Assembly (NCBI GenBank): GCA_937871685.1
Contig: CALMOL010000219.1
Span: forward strand, 1 to 14,346
Source: an uncultured Verrucomicrobiota bacterium
GTDB taxonomy: Bacteria > Verrucomicrobiota > Verrucomicrobiia > Chthoniobacterales > SZAS-18
Reading direction: 5' to 3'
DNA length: 14,346 nt
Part shown: positions 7,369 through 14,309 of the stretch, one piece after another
How the letters are laid out: every line of letters begins with the position of its first letter
Position numbering within the stretch: position 1 is the stretch's first letter
The notes under the pieces: generated by a model
Told to the model about the DNA's origin: nothing
Databases searched by the model: none
Seen by the model: only the letters and a program-made list of their open reading frames with translations
Position numbers and translations under genes: made by a program

Positions 7369-8955
7369 TCACGTCGGCAGATCCAGCAGCGGCACGTTGG
7401 GGTTCACCTCGGTGAAGTAGCGCTGGGTCCAGTCGTTGGGGAAAAGCACGGCGGGCGCGCCGACGGCGTCGGTGGCGATGCGGACATCGGTAGGGAGCTT
7501 GAGAATCGTCGTGTCCGTGCCGGGCGGCAGCCACTTTGCGGCCTGCCACGGGGCGGTCTCCAGGCGGGAGGCGGCGCCGTATTCGGTTTCGAGGCGGTAT
7601 TGCACGACCTCAAACTGAAGCGGGCCGACGGCGGCCAGCAGCGGCACTTTGCTCAGAGAATCAGCGAGGTGGAATACCTGCATCACGCCCTCCTGCAGGA
7701 GCTGGTCAAGGCCCTGGCGGAACTGCTTGAACTTGCCGGTGTTCGGATTGTGCAGGAAGGCGAAGACCTCCGGCGGGAAGCGCGGGATCTCGTGATACAC
7801 CACCGCGGGGTCCGCCGAGAGCGTGTCGCCGATGCCGAACTCGGAGTGGCCCACGAGGCCCACGATGTCGCCGGGCCACGCTTCCTCCACGGTCTCGCGA
7901 TCCTGCGCGAAAAGGCGGTGGGCGTTCGACAGGCGCACCTTCTTCCCGGTGCGCGAGTGGGTGACCTGCATGTCGCGGTCGAAGCGGCCGGAGACCACGC
8001 GCACGAACGCGATGCGGTCACGGTGCCGCGGGTCCATGTTCGCCTGGATCTTGAAGACGAAGCCGGAGAAGTCAGGATTCGTCGGAGGTATTTCCTCGTG
8101 GTCCGCGCCGGCTACACGCGCGCCAGGCGGCGCGGAGCGATCGAGGAAATTGTCGAGCAGAAGCTGGACACCAAAGTTGTTCATCGCCGAGCCGAAGAAC
8201 ACGGGCGTCTGCTTGCCCGCGAGCACGGTGGCCTGGTCGTATTCCGCGCCGGCGATCTCCAGCATCTCCAGTTCCTCGACGGCCCGTGCGTAGGCGTCGG
8301 GATCGAGCTTTTCCTTCACGATCGGATCGGCGAGGTCGGTGACGTTCACCGGCGCCACGTAGGCACCGCCACCGGGCAGGCGCTCGAAGAGGTGGACGGC
8401 CTTCGCCTGCCGGTCGAACACGCCGCGGAACTCGAAGCCAGTGCCGAGCGGCCAGTTCACCGGAAACGCGGCGATACCAAGCACGCTCTCTAGCTCATCC
8501 AGCAGCGCGAGGGGCTCGCGCGTCGGACGGTCCATCTTGTTCATGAACGTGAAGATGGGCACGCCGCGCTGACGGCAGACCTCGAAGAGCTTGCGGGTCT
8601 GGGTCTCGATGCCCTTGCCCGCGTCGATCACCATGATCACGGCGTCCACGGCGGTGAGGACGCGGTAGGTGTCCTCGGAAAAGTCGCGGTGGCCGGGGGT
8701 GTCGAGGAGGTTCAGGCGGTAGCCGCGGTAGTCGAACTGGAGGACCGTCGAGGTGATGGAGATGCCGCGCTTCTTTTCCAGTTCCATCCAGTCGGACGTG
8801 GCGGCGCGCTGGGCCTTGCGCGCGCCCACGGTGCCGGCGAGCTGCGTGGCGCCGCCGTAAAGCAGGAGCTTCTCGGTGAGCGTGGTCTTGCCGGCATCCG
8901 GGTGCGAGATGATCGCGAAGGTGCGGCGGCGGGCGATTTCCTCGGCGGGAAGCAT
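7369..8955 (-). CDS. prfC: Peptide chain release factor 3 (RF3)
   Basis: Translational GTPase that recycles RF1 and RF2 from the ribosome after termination. It is 528 residues, against 529 in Escherichia coli. GTPase motifs are G1 SHPDAGKTT (17-25), G2 region KRGISITS (62-69), G3 DTPGH (85-89) and G4 NKMD (139-142), with the FGSAMNNFGV stretch characteristic of RF3 further on. The C-terminal half holds the beta-barrel and RF3-specific domain, including the KFKQFRQGLDQLLQEGVMQV segment. I chose the ATG at 8955 because homology starts at MLPAEEIARRRTFAIISHPD. The in-frame extension to 9096 translates the palindromic repeat and is spurious. No Shine-Dalgarno precedes it; the leader is pyrimidine-rich. 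It lies 137 nt downstream of livF on the same strand and 41 nt upstream of the putative nuclease start. Confidence 0.96.
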   Translation of the reverse strand: MLPAEEIARRRTFAIISHPDAGKTTLTEKLLLYGGATQLAGTVGARKAQRAATSDWMELEKKRGISITSTVLQFDYRGYRLNLLDTPGHRDFSEDTYRVLTAVDAVIMVIDAGKGIETQTRKLFEVCRQRGVPIFTFMNKMDRPTREPLALLDELESVLGIAAFPVNWPLGTGFEFRGVFDRQAKAVHLFERLPGGGAYVAPVNVTDLADPIVKEKLDPDAYARAVEELEMLEIAGAEYDQATVLAGKQTPVFFGSAMNNFGVQLLLDNFLDRSAPPGARVAGADHEEIPPTNPDFSGFVFKIQANMDPRHRDRIAFVRVVSGRFDRDMQVTHSRTGKKVRLSNAHRLFAQDRETVEEAWPGDIVGLVGHSEFGIGDTLSADPAVVYHEIPRFPPEVFAFLHNPNTGKFKQFRQGLDQLLQEGVMQVFHLADSLSKVPLLAAVGPLQFEVVQYRLETEYGAASRLETAPWQAAKWLPPGTDTTILKLPTDVRIATDAVGAPAVLFPNDWTQRYFTEVNPNVPLLDLPT

Positions 8956-8968
8956 GGGGAGAAGGACG

Positions 8969-9068
8969 GAGAGAATGGAAGATGGAGGATGGCAGGGATC
9001 GCCACGAGCGATGATACCGCTTCCTACGCGAGAAAGACGCCCTGCCCTCCTCCATCTTCCATCCTCTC
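8969..9068. repeat. Palindromic repeat between livF and prfC
   Basis: Inverted 29-nt arms (8969-8997 and 9040-9068) match at 27 of 29 positions around a 42-nt centre. The core arm motif is ATGGAAGATGGAGGA. The centre contains a perfect small hairpin, ATCGC-CACGA-GCGAT, at 8998-9012. The element ends 13 nt upstream of the prfC start codon and forms most of the livF-prfC gap. It could separate the liv operon from prfC or shape the prfC leader. A TATCAT hexamer (minus strand, complement of 9011-9016) resembles a -10 box but has no matching -35. From memory, this purine-rich arm type is dispersed in Verrucomicrobiota genomes. Confidence 0.75.
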
Positions 9069-9092
9069 GGCCCTTCTCGCTTTCCCACCCCC

Positions 9093-9812
9093 TCACCCGC
9101 CGCCCAAATAGGCCTCCTTCACGCGGGGGTCATTCATCAGCTTCGAGGCCTCGCCCTCGATCATGATCTTGCCGTTCTCGATCACGTATCCGTAGTCGGC
9201 CACGCCGAGCGCGCGGAAGGCGAGCTGCTCGACCAGCAGCATCGTGATGCCGCGCTCCTTCAATTCCGCGAGTCGCTTGAACACCTCGTCGATGATCACG
9301 GGGGCAAGGCCCATCGATGGCTCGTCGAGCAAGAGCACACGGGGGCGCGACATCAGCGCGCGGCCGATCGCCAGCATCTGTTGCTCGCCGCCGGAAAGAG
9401 TGCCCGCTTGCTGCTCCCGGCGCTCCTGCAGGCGCGGAAAGATCGTGAACACGTTCTGGATGTCCTTCCGCATCTCCGCTTGGCCGGTCTTCTTCATCGT
9501 CGAGAAGGCGCCGAGGATCAGGTTGTCCGTGACGGTCTGCTCGGGGAAAACGCGGCGGCCTTCGGGGCAGTGCGCCACGCCGGAGCGCGTGACCATGTGC
9601 GGCTTGCGGCCGACCAGTTCCTCCTTGCCGGCGAGCTGGATGGAACCCTGGGAGGGCTTGAGCAAGCCGGAGATGGAACGCAGCAGCGTGGTTTTGCCAG
9701 CGCCATTGGAACCGATCACGCAAACGAGTTTGCCGTCGGGCACGTTGAGCGACACGCCCTGGAGCGCGCGCACGAGGCCGTAGGAAACGTGGAGGTCTTT
9801 GATCTCAAGCAT
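9093..9812 (-). CDS. livF: Branched-chain amino acid ABC transporter ATP-binding protein LivF
   Basis: Second ATPase of the branched-chain amino acid importer, cytoplasmic and docked on the LivH/LivM permeases. It is 239 residues, normal for LivF. Motifs are Walker A GSNGAGKTT (34-42), signature LSGGEQQ (139-145) and Walker B VLLLDE (159-164, catalytic Glu164). The PSMGLAP stretch after Walker B and LVEQ at the switch region are typical of LivF rather than LivG, as is the short family-specific C-terminus. The start is the ATG at 9812, with homology from MLEIKDLHVSYG. It is the last gene of the importer cluster and is separated from livMG by 98 nt holding a palindromic repeat, so its expression relative to livMG could differ. 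The LivF assignment is firm; the transported substrate could be Leu/Ile/Val, a related amino acid or an amide. Confidence 0.95.
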   Translation of the reverse strand: MLEIKDLHVSYGLVRALQGVSLNVPDGKLVCVIGSNGAGKTTLLRSISGLLKPSQGSIQLAGKEELVGRKPHMVTRSGVAHCPEGRRVFPEQTVTDNLILGAFSTMKKTGQAEMRKDIQNVFTIFPRLQERREQQAGTLSGGEQQMLAIGRALMSRPRVLLLDEPSMGLAPVIIDEVFKRLAELKERGITMLLVEQLAFRALGVADYGYVIENGKIMIEGEASKLMNDPRVKEAYLGGG

Positions 9813-9823
9813 GGCCTGAAGGA

Positions 9824-9910
9824 TTTAGCCACGGAGGCACGGAGGACACGGAGAAGGAAAAGGCGGGGTTTCTATTTCGTCTCCGTGCTCTCCGTGCCTC
9901 CGTGGCGAAA
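9824..9910. repeat. CACGGAG palindromic repeat between livMG and livF
   Basis: Inverted 30-nt arms (9824-9853 and 9881-9910) match at 27 of 30 positions around a 27-nt loop. Each arm is itself built from repeats of CACGGAG spaced 8-9 nt apart, for example GCCACGGAGGCACGGAG on the left. It occupies nearly all of the 98-nt gap between the livMG stop and the livF start, so a stable stem-loop should form in the polycistronic mRNA. From memory, CACGGAG-rich palindromes of this type are common intergenic repeats in several environmental phyla and often yield spurious ORFs. Confidence 0.8.
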
Positions 9911-11752
9911 TCAGTGGGTGGAGTGCTGCCCGAGGGTGTGGCCGGAGCCGGAAGTGCCGAGGTAGGCGTTGATCACGCGGTCGTTCGCCTGGATTTCGGC
10001 GGGCGTGCCCTGCGCGATCTTCTGGCCGAAGTCGAGCACGGTGATCTCGTCGGAGATCGCCATCACCAAGTCCATGTGGTGCTCGATCAGAAACACGGTC
10101 ACGCCAGCGTCGCGCACCTTGCGGATGATGGCGTCCATGTCGCCGATCTCGGCCGTGGTCAGGCCGGCGGCCGGCTCGTCGAGAAGGAGCAACGAGGGAT
10201 CGGACCCAAGGGCCCGCGCGATCTCCAGCAGGCGCTGCTTGCCGTAGGGTAGGTTCTTCGCGCGCTCCGCGGCCAGATGGCCAAGGCCCACAAAGTGCAG
10301 CAGGGCCAAGGCGCGAGCGCGGGCCACCTCTTCCTCCTTCTTGGCCCGGCCGGTGCGGAACACGATGTCGAGGAATCCCCCGCGGAACGAGTGGTGCAGA
10401 CCGACGAGGACGTTGTCGAGCGCGGTCATGTCCCCGAAGAGCGCAACGTTCTGGAAGGTGCGCGCGATGCCCATGGCCGAGATCCGATCCGGCGCGTTGG
10501 GGATCTCCGGGCTGGCGACCCGGTGGCCGGCCAGCCGAACTTCACCTTCGGTGGGAACATAGATGCCGGTGATGAGATTGACCGTGGTGGACTTGCCCGA
10601 GCCATTCGGGCCGATGAGCGCGTGGATCTGGCCGCGTCGCACCGTCATCTCAAGCTTGTTGACCGCGGTGAGGCCGCCGAAGCGAATCGTGAGGCCCTTG
10701 AGCTCGAGGATCGGCTCGCCGGGTTTCGTCGCGGTGGCCTCGGGTCGCAGGTGAACCGGGTTTCCGGCGGCTTTGAGAGCCGCTTCGGCGGGCACGGGCG
10801 TGGCCGGCGCGGGCTGCGGCGCAAAGCGGTCGCGCACCTTGATTAGCAAGCCGACCACGCCGCGCGGCAGGAAGTAGAGCGTGAAGAGCAACAGGCCGCC
10901 ATAAATGGCCAGGCGCCAGTCATTCAACCAGTTGAACATGTCCGGCAGGTAAACGATCACCAACGTGCCCAGCACGTTTCCGAGGATGGACCGCGTGCCC
11001 CCGAAGATGAGCATGATCAGGAACGAGACCGACAGTTCGAAAGAGAAAGTCGGAGGGCCGATATACTTGTCGAGGTGCGGAAAGAAGGCCCCCGCGAAGC
11101 CGGTCATCGCCGCGGAGATGACGAAGGCCGAGAGCTTGAAGCGGTAGCGGCTCACGCCCGAGCAAGCGGCGGACACCGGGCTTTCCTTGAGCGCCTCGAA
11201 GGCGCGGCCCCAATACGAACGCACGATGCCCGCCTTCATCAGAAGTGCGAGCACCGTGAACGGATAAACGGCCCAGAAAAAGTAGTTGCCGTCGAAGTTC
11301 AGCCCGAAGAGCTCAAACTTCGGAATCTCTCGGATGCCGGACGACCCCTGCGTCAGCGAAATGCTCTCGTTGACGATCGTCTGAATGATGAGGCCGAACG
11401 CAATGGTCGAAACCGCCAGGTAGGGGCCTTTCAATCGCAACGCGGGAACGCCAAGAATGATGCCCGCCAGCGCCGCCAGAGTGGTCGAGACCAGGACGCA
11501 CACCAGGAAAGGCGTCTGGAACTTCCACATCAGGATGGCCGACGCGTAGGCGCCGACGGCGAAGAGCCCGGCGTGGCCGGCCGACACGTCGCCGGAATAG
11601 CCCACCACCAAGTCCAGCCCCGCCACGATGATGAGGTAGATGCAGACCTTGCCGAGAACGGAGTGCACGACATAGCCGTCCGTTATCACCAGCGGGATGG
11701 CCGCGAGGGCGAGAACCAGCAGCGGAAGGCCGAAGCGGCGAAGGGGTTCCAT
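9911..11752 (-). CDS. livM/livG: Fused LivM permease-LivG ATPase of branched-chain amino acid importer
   Basis: Single 613-residue polypeptide joining two normally separate importer subunits. Residues 1-305 form a LivM-type permease with about eight or more hydrophobic segments and family motifs GYSGDVSAGHAGLFAVGAYA (51-70) and LRLKGPYLAVSTIAFGLI (105-122). A linker of about 40 residues rich in Pro and Ala (306-347) leads to a LivG ATPase from GEPILELKGLTIRFGG. That domain has Walker A GPNGSGKST (381-389), the LivG-type signature LPYGKQR (501-507), Walker B LLLLDEP (521-527) and switch IEHHMD (556-561). Both halves look complete. The start is the ATG at 11752, 37 nt after livH. The hydrophilic extension after YLGT (597-600) is short. 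With LivH, LivF and LivK this gives a full transporter. No frameshift is needed, so the fusion is real in this assembly. Confidence 0.94.
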   Translation of the reverse strand: MEPLRRFGLPLLVLALAAIPLVITDGYVVHSVLGKVCIYLIIVAGLDLVVGYSGDVSAGHAGLFAVGAYASAILMWKFQTPFLVCVLVSTTLAALAGIILGVPALRLKGPYLAVSTIAFGLIIQTIVNESISLTQGSSGIREIPKFELFGLNFDGNYFFWAVYPFTVLALLMKAGIVRSYWGRAFEALKESPVSAACSGVSRYRFKLSAFVISAAMTGFAGAFFPHLDKYIGPPTFSFELSVSFLIMLIFGGTRSILGNVLGTLVIVYLPDMFNWLNDWRLAIYGGLLLFTLYFLPRGVVGLLIKVRDRFAPQPAPATPVPAEAALKAAGNPVHLRPEATATKPGEPILELKGLTIRFGGLTAVNKLEMTVRRGQIHALIGPNGSGKSTTVNLITGIYVPTEGEVRLAGHRVASPEIPNAPDRISAMGIARTFQNVALFGDMTALDNVLVGLHHSFRGGFLDIVFRTGRAKKEEEVARARALALLHFVGLGHLAAERAKNLPYGKQRLLEIARALGSDPSLLLLDEPAAGLTTAEIGDMDAIIRKVRDAGVTVFLIEHHMDLVMAISDEITVLDFGQKIAQGTPAEIQANDRVINAYLGTSGSGHTLGQHSTH

Positions 11753-11789
11753 GGGTCAGGAAAAAGGGCGCAGGGAACGGCCTCGATGG

Positions 11790-12707
11790 TCAGACCTTCT
11801 TCACGGCGGCCTTGCCGAAGAGGCCGTCGGGCTTGACGAGCAGGATGATGATCAAAAGGATGAAGCCCGGCGTGTCCTTGTAGCCGGTCGAGATGAAACG
11901 CGCGGTCAACTGCTCGCTCATCCCGAGGATCAGCCCGCCTACCACCACGCCCAGGCCGGATTGGAGGCCGCCGATGACCGAGGCCGCATACGCCTTCACC
12001 CCGAGCAGCGCGCCCATCGAGGCGGAGGCGAAGGTGAGCGGCGCGACGAGCACGCCGCCCATCGCGGCGATGGCGCAGCTCACCATGAAGGAAAACGTGA
12101 TCACCACCGGCACGTTGATGCCCATCAGCGACGCGGCGTCCTTGTCCGAGGCCACCGCGGTGACGGCCTTCCCGAGCATGGACTTGCGCCGGAAAATCTC
12201 GAACGCAAACATGATCAGCCCGGCCGCGACGATGATCATGAACTCGCGCGGATCGATGCTCAGCTTGCCGTCGAAGAACTGCCACGCGTTGGCTCCCAGC
12301 GGCGAGCGCACCGGCACGTCGTCGGTGGTCCACACACGCTCGGCCACGTTCTTGGCGATGATGCCGAGCGAGATGGTGGCGAGGATCCAGCTCACGTCCG
12401 AGCCGGTCTTGAGCGCCGGCTTGATGGCCACCTGCTGGAGCACGATCGCCAATCCCGCCCCAAGAATCGCGGCGCCAAGGAGGCAGAGGAAAAAAATGTG
12501 CCAGCCCGGCAGCGCCCGCTTGCCCGCGACCATCGCTCCGATGATCGAATACGAGACGAAAGCCCCCAGCATCAGGAAGTCGCCCTGCGAGAAGTTCAGC
12601 GTCCGCGAGGTCGAGAACGTGATGTTGTAGCCAAAGGCGATGAGCGCGTAGATCATCCCCAGTGCCACACCGGAGAAGAGGAGCTGGAGCAGTTCGGTGA
12701 ATTGCAT
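11790..12707 (-). CDS. livH: Branched-chain amino acid ABC transporter permease LivH
   Basis: Inner-membrane permease of 305 residues, the usual LivH length, forming the transport channel with the LivM half of the fused neighbour. Hydrophobic helices are visible at about 10-30, 43-61, 71-91 and several further on. Family motifs are the N-terminal LNFSQGDFLMLGAF (37-50) and the cytoplasmic coupling stretch GKAVTAVASDKDAASLMGIN, which contacts the ATPase. The C-terminus LLVKPDGLFGKAAVKKV is also typical. The start is the ATG at 12707. No Shine-Dalgarno is seen; the preceding bases are a T/C run. It is separated from livK by 87 nt containing a terminator-like hairpin, and from livMG by 37 nt with no notable structure. 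Confidence 0.95.
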   Translation of the reverse strand: MQFTELLQLLFSGVALGMIYALIAFGYNITFSTSRTLNFSQGDFLMLGAFVSYSIIGAMVAGKRALPGWHIFFLCLLGAAILGAGLAIVLQQVAIKPALKTGSDVSWILATISLGIIAKNVAERVWTTDDVPVRSPLGANAWQFFDGKLSIDPREFMIIVAAGLIMFAFEIFRRKSMLGKAVTAVASDKDAASLMGINVPVVITFSFMVSCAIAAMGGVLVAPLTFASASMGALLGVKAYAASVIGGLQSGLGVVVGGLILGMSEQLTARFISTGYKDTPGFILLIIILLVKPDGLFGKAAVKKV

Positions 12708-12733
12708 AGGCCCGGGAAAAACGTCTCGCCTCG

Positions 12734-12775
12734 AAAAGGGCCGGGCGCGCCGCCGAATCGCGGCGACACGCCCGG
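12734..12775 (-). terminator. Terminator-like attenuator between livK and livH
   Basis: On the minus strand a 7-bp outer stem (CCGGGCG/CGCCCGG, 12769-12775 with 12741-12747) encloses a 3-nt bulge and a 6-bp inner stem (CGCCGC/GCGGCG) with a 6-nt loop. It is followed by CCC and four Ts (complement of 12734-12737). It lies 19 nt after the livK stop and 26 nt before the livH start. The short T-tract suggests partial termination, or protection of the livK message, so that the periplasmic receptor is made in excess over the membrane components, as is common for binding-protein transporters. Confidence 0.55.
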
Positions 12776-12794
12776 GAAATGAACCGTCAGGCCT

Positions 12795-13976
12795 TTACTT
12801 GGACGCCATCGCGGGGGCGATGCGGCCGTCCTTGATCGTCCCGAGCTGGCCGGCCGCGCGCTTGAGCGCGATGTGGTCGTCCTTGCTGAAGGGATTGTTG
12901 TAGGTCGTCGAGACGCCCTCGACCGGCGCCTTCAGGCTGCACAGCGCGTCGCGGATCGCCGTGCCGTCGGTGGAGCCGGCCTGCTTGATGGCGGCGGCGA
13001 AGAGATACACCGAGTCGTAGCCCTGCGCGGCCGACATGGCCGAGGGGATGCGGCCGTCGTCCGGCTTGTATTCCTTGGTGTAGTCGGCGATGAACTTCTT
13101 CTGCTTCTCGGTCTTCGCGGCGTCCTGGATGAAGGCCTGCGCGAGGAAGGTGCCCTCGCCGTTCGGGCCGGCGTTGTCGATGTAGTTGGACATGGACATC
13201 GTCCACGAGCCATACATCGGCACGTTCCAGCCGATCTTCTTCCGGCCGTTGGCGATCTGGGCGTTTTCCGGCCCGATGCCATAGACGATGATCGCCTCGG
13301 CCCCGGCGGCGCGCGCTTCCTGGAGCTGCGGGGTCATGTCCGTGTCCTTGATTTTGAACTTGCCGACATAGACCGCGGTGATGTTCCGCTTCTTCAGCTC
13401 CGCCTCGACGAAGCCGCGGCCGCTCTGGCCGTAGTTCGTGTCGTCGGCCAGGATGGCGACCTTCTTGTAGCCCTTCTTGTCCACCACCTCGGAAACGATC
13501 ACGTCGGACTGGATCGTGTCGTTGAGGGAGATGGAGAAGAGGTAGTTGTCCTGCGGGTTGCCGGACCCATCCTTGAAGTATTCGTTCACGATGATGCCGG
13601 TGGCGACGTTAATCATGCACGGAACCTTCTTCTCGATCGGGTAGCGCACGCTGGCCTTGGCGACGCCGGTATTGATGAATCCGGCGATAGCCACGACCTT
13701 CTGGCTCTCGATGAGTTCCTGGGTGAGCTGGGCGCCGCGCTCGTTGGTCGCGGTGTCGTCGCGCTCGACGAGCTCGATCTTGCGGCCGAGCACGCCGCCG
13801 GCGGCGTTGATCTCCTTGGCCGCGAGACGGGCGCCGTCGCGCATGGACGCGCCCATCGGCGTGGAACCTCCAGTGTAGGGCCCGATAATGCCGATCTTGA
13901 TTGGCTCTTGCGCCGGGGCTGCTGCCGCGAGGCCAAAGGCGCCGACCGCGAGAGCGGAAAGCAAGCGAAGTTTCAT
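12795..13976 (-). CDS. livK: Branched-chain amino acid ABC transporter substrate-binding protein LivK
   Basis: Periplasmic receptor of 393 residues that captures the substrate and delivers it to LivH/LivM. A Sec signal peptide is visible: MKLRLLSALAVGAFGLAAAA, with probable cleavage after APA at residue 22. There is no lipobox cysteine, so it should be a soluble periplasmic protein, which implies a Gram-negative envelope. The mature part has the type I periplasmic fold signature IKIGIIGPYTGGSTPMG (26-42), AAKEINAAGGVLGRKIELV (53-70) and the later VAILADDTNYGQ segment. The start is the ATG at 13976, preceded by a C-rich stretch without a Shine-Dalgarno. It is the first gene of the importer cluster. 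Specificity could be Leu/Ile/Val or a related amino acid or amide; sequence alone does not settle this. Confidence 0.94.
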   Translation of the reverse strand: MKLRLLSALAVGAFGLAAAAPAQEPIKIGIIGPYTGGSTPMGASMRDGARLAAKEINAAGGVLGRKIELVERDDTATNERGAQLTQELIESQKVVAIAGFINTGVAKASVRYPIEKKVPCMINVATGIIVNEYFKDGSGNPQDNYLFSISLNDTIQSDVIVSEVVDKKGYKKVAILADDTNYGQSGRGFVEAELKKRNITAVYVGKFKIKDTDMTPQLQEARAAGAEAIIVYGIGPENAQIANGRKKIGWNVPMYGSWTMSMSNYIDNAGPNGEGTFLAQAFIQDAAKTEKQKKFIADYTKEYKPDDGRIPSAMSAAQGYDSVYLFAAAIKQAGSTDGTAIRDALCSLKAPVEGVSTTYNNPFSKDDHIALKRAAGQLGTIKDGRIAPAMASK

Positions 13977-14143
13977 GAGGGGGGGAGGCCTGCGGGGGGA
14001 GGGACGGAGGGCCGCCGGCCCGCGCCGCGAGACGCGACGCCGCGGCTGAAGCGGACTAGGAGCGAGCCGGGGGACGGCACGCGCGCGAACCCCTAACGAG
14101 CGGCCCCGCGCGTCGCAAGCGGTTTGGACGGCTGAGCGTCCGA
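13977..14143 (-). other. GC-rich structured leader of livK
   Basis: No credible gene lies here. The stretch is extremely GC-rich and contains strong stems: a perfect GGGCC-GCC-GGCCC at 14009-14021, and GCCGCG (14024-14029) pairing with CGCGGC (14041-14046). If transcription starts upstream of about 14143, livK has a 5' leader of roughly 160 nt ending in a C-rich run directly before the ATG. I recognise no riboswitch class in it. A minus-strand ORF at 14056-14340 is Arg-rich and looks like GC-driven noise. Confidence 0.4.
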
Positions 14144-14172
14144 ATTTTCAGCTCGCGGTCCGTCGGTTCCAA
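14144..14172 (-). promoter_or_regulatory. Candidate sigma-70 promoter for the liv operon
   Basis: On the minus strand TTGGAA (complement of 14167-14172) and GAAAAT (complement of 14144-14149) are separated by exactly 17 nt. Each matches the -35 and -10 consensus at 4 of 6 positions. The site sits in a locally AT-richer patch upstream of livK, in the only long gap at this end of the window, and would serve the livK-livF cluster. Matches this weak arise by chance, so it is only a candidate. Confidence 0.3.
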
Positions 14173-14309
14173 TCTGCGGAACGACTTTGCGCGCGGGGTA
14201 TTCCACCGGCGGCGAGATTTTTTAGACGGAAGCGCCCGCCGGCGACGTTTGGTCTCATGTCTCCCGCCTTGCCGTCCTTCCCGTGACCGTGCCGCTTCCA
14301 TCGTTGCCC

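Noticed and set aside
9011..9016. TATCAT as a prfC -10 promoter element
   Set aside because: It matches 5 of 6 consensus positions, but no acceptable -35 sits 15-18 nt upstream and it lies inside a repeat. It is noted only as a possibility.
8956..9096. In-frame N-terminal extension of RF3 by 47 residues
   Set aside because: The extension translates the palindromic repeat. RF3 homology and normal length begin at the ATG at 8955.
3614..9910. CRISPR array
   Set aside because: The repeats are inverted pairs at separate loci, with no regularly spaced direct repeats or unique spacers.
9381..9965. Plus-strand 194-codon open frame ending with a TEARRTRRRKRR-like stretch
   Set aside because: It is antisense to livF and then translates the CACGGAG palindrome, a known source of spurious ORFs.
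11697..12782. 361-codon plus-strand open frame opposite livH
   Set aside because: It is the antisense of a clear membrane protein, giving His/Arg/Glu-rich sequence with no domain.
12873..14096. 407-codon plus-strand open frame opposite livK
   Set aside because: It is a shadow of livK. The composition is low-complexity Val/Asp/Gly/Arg and it runs into the noncoding leader.
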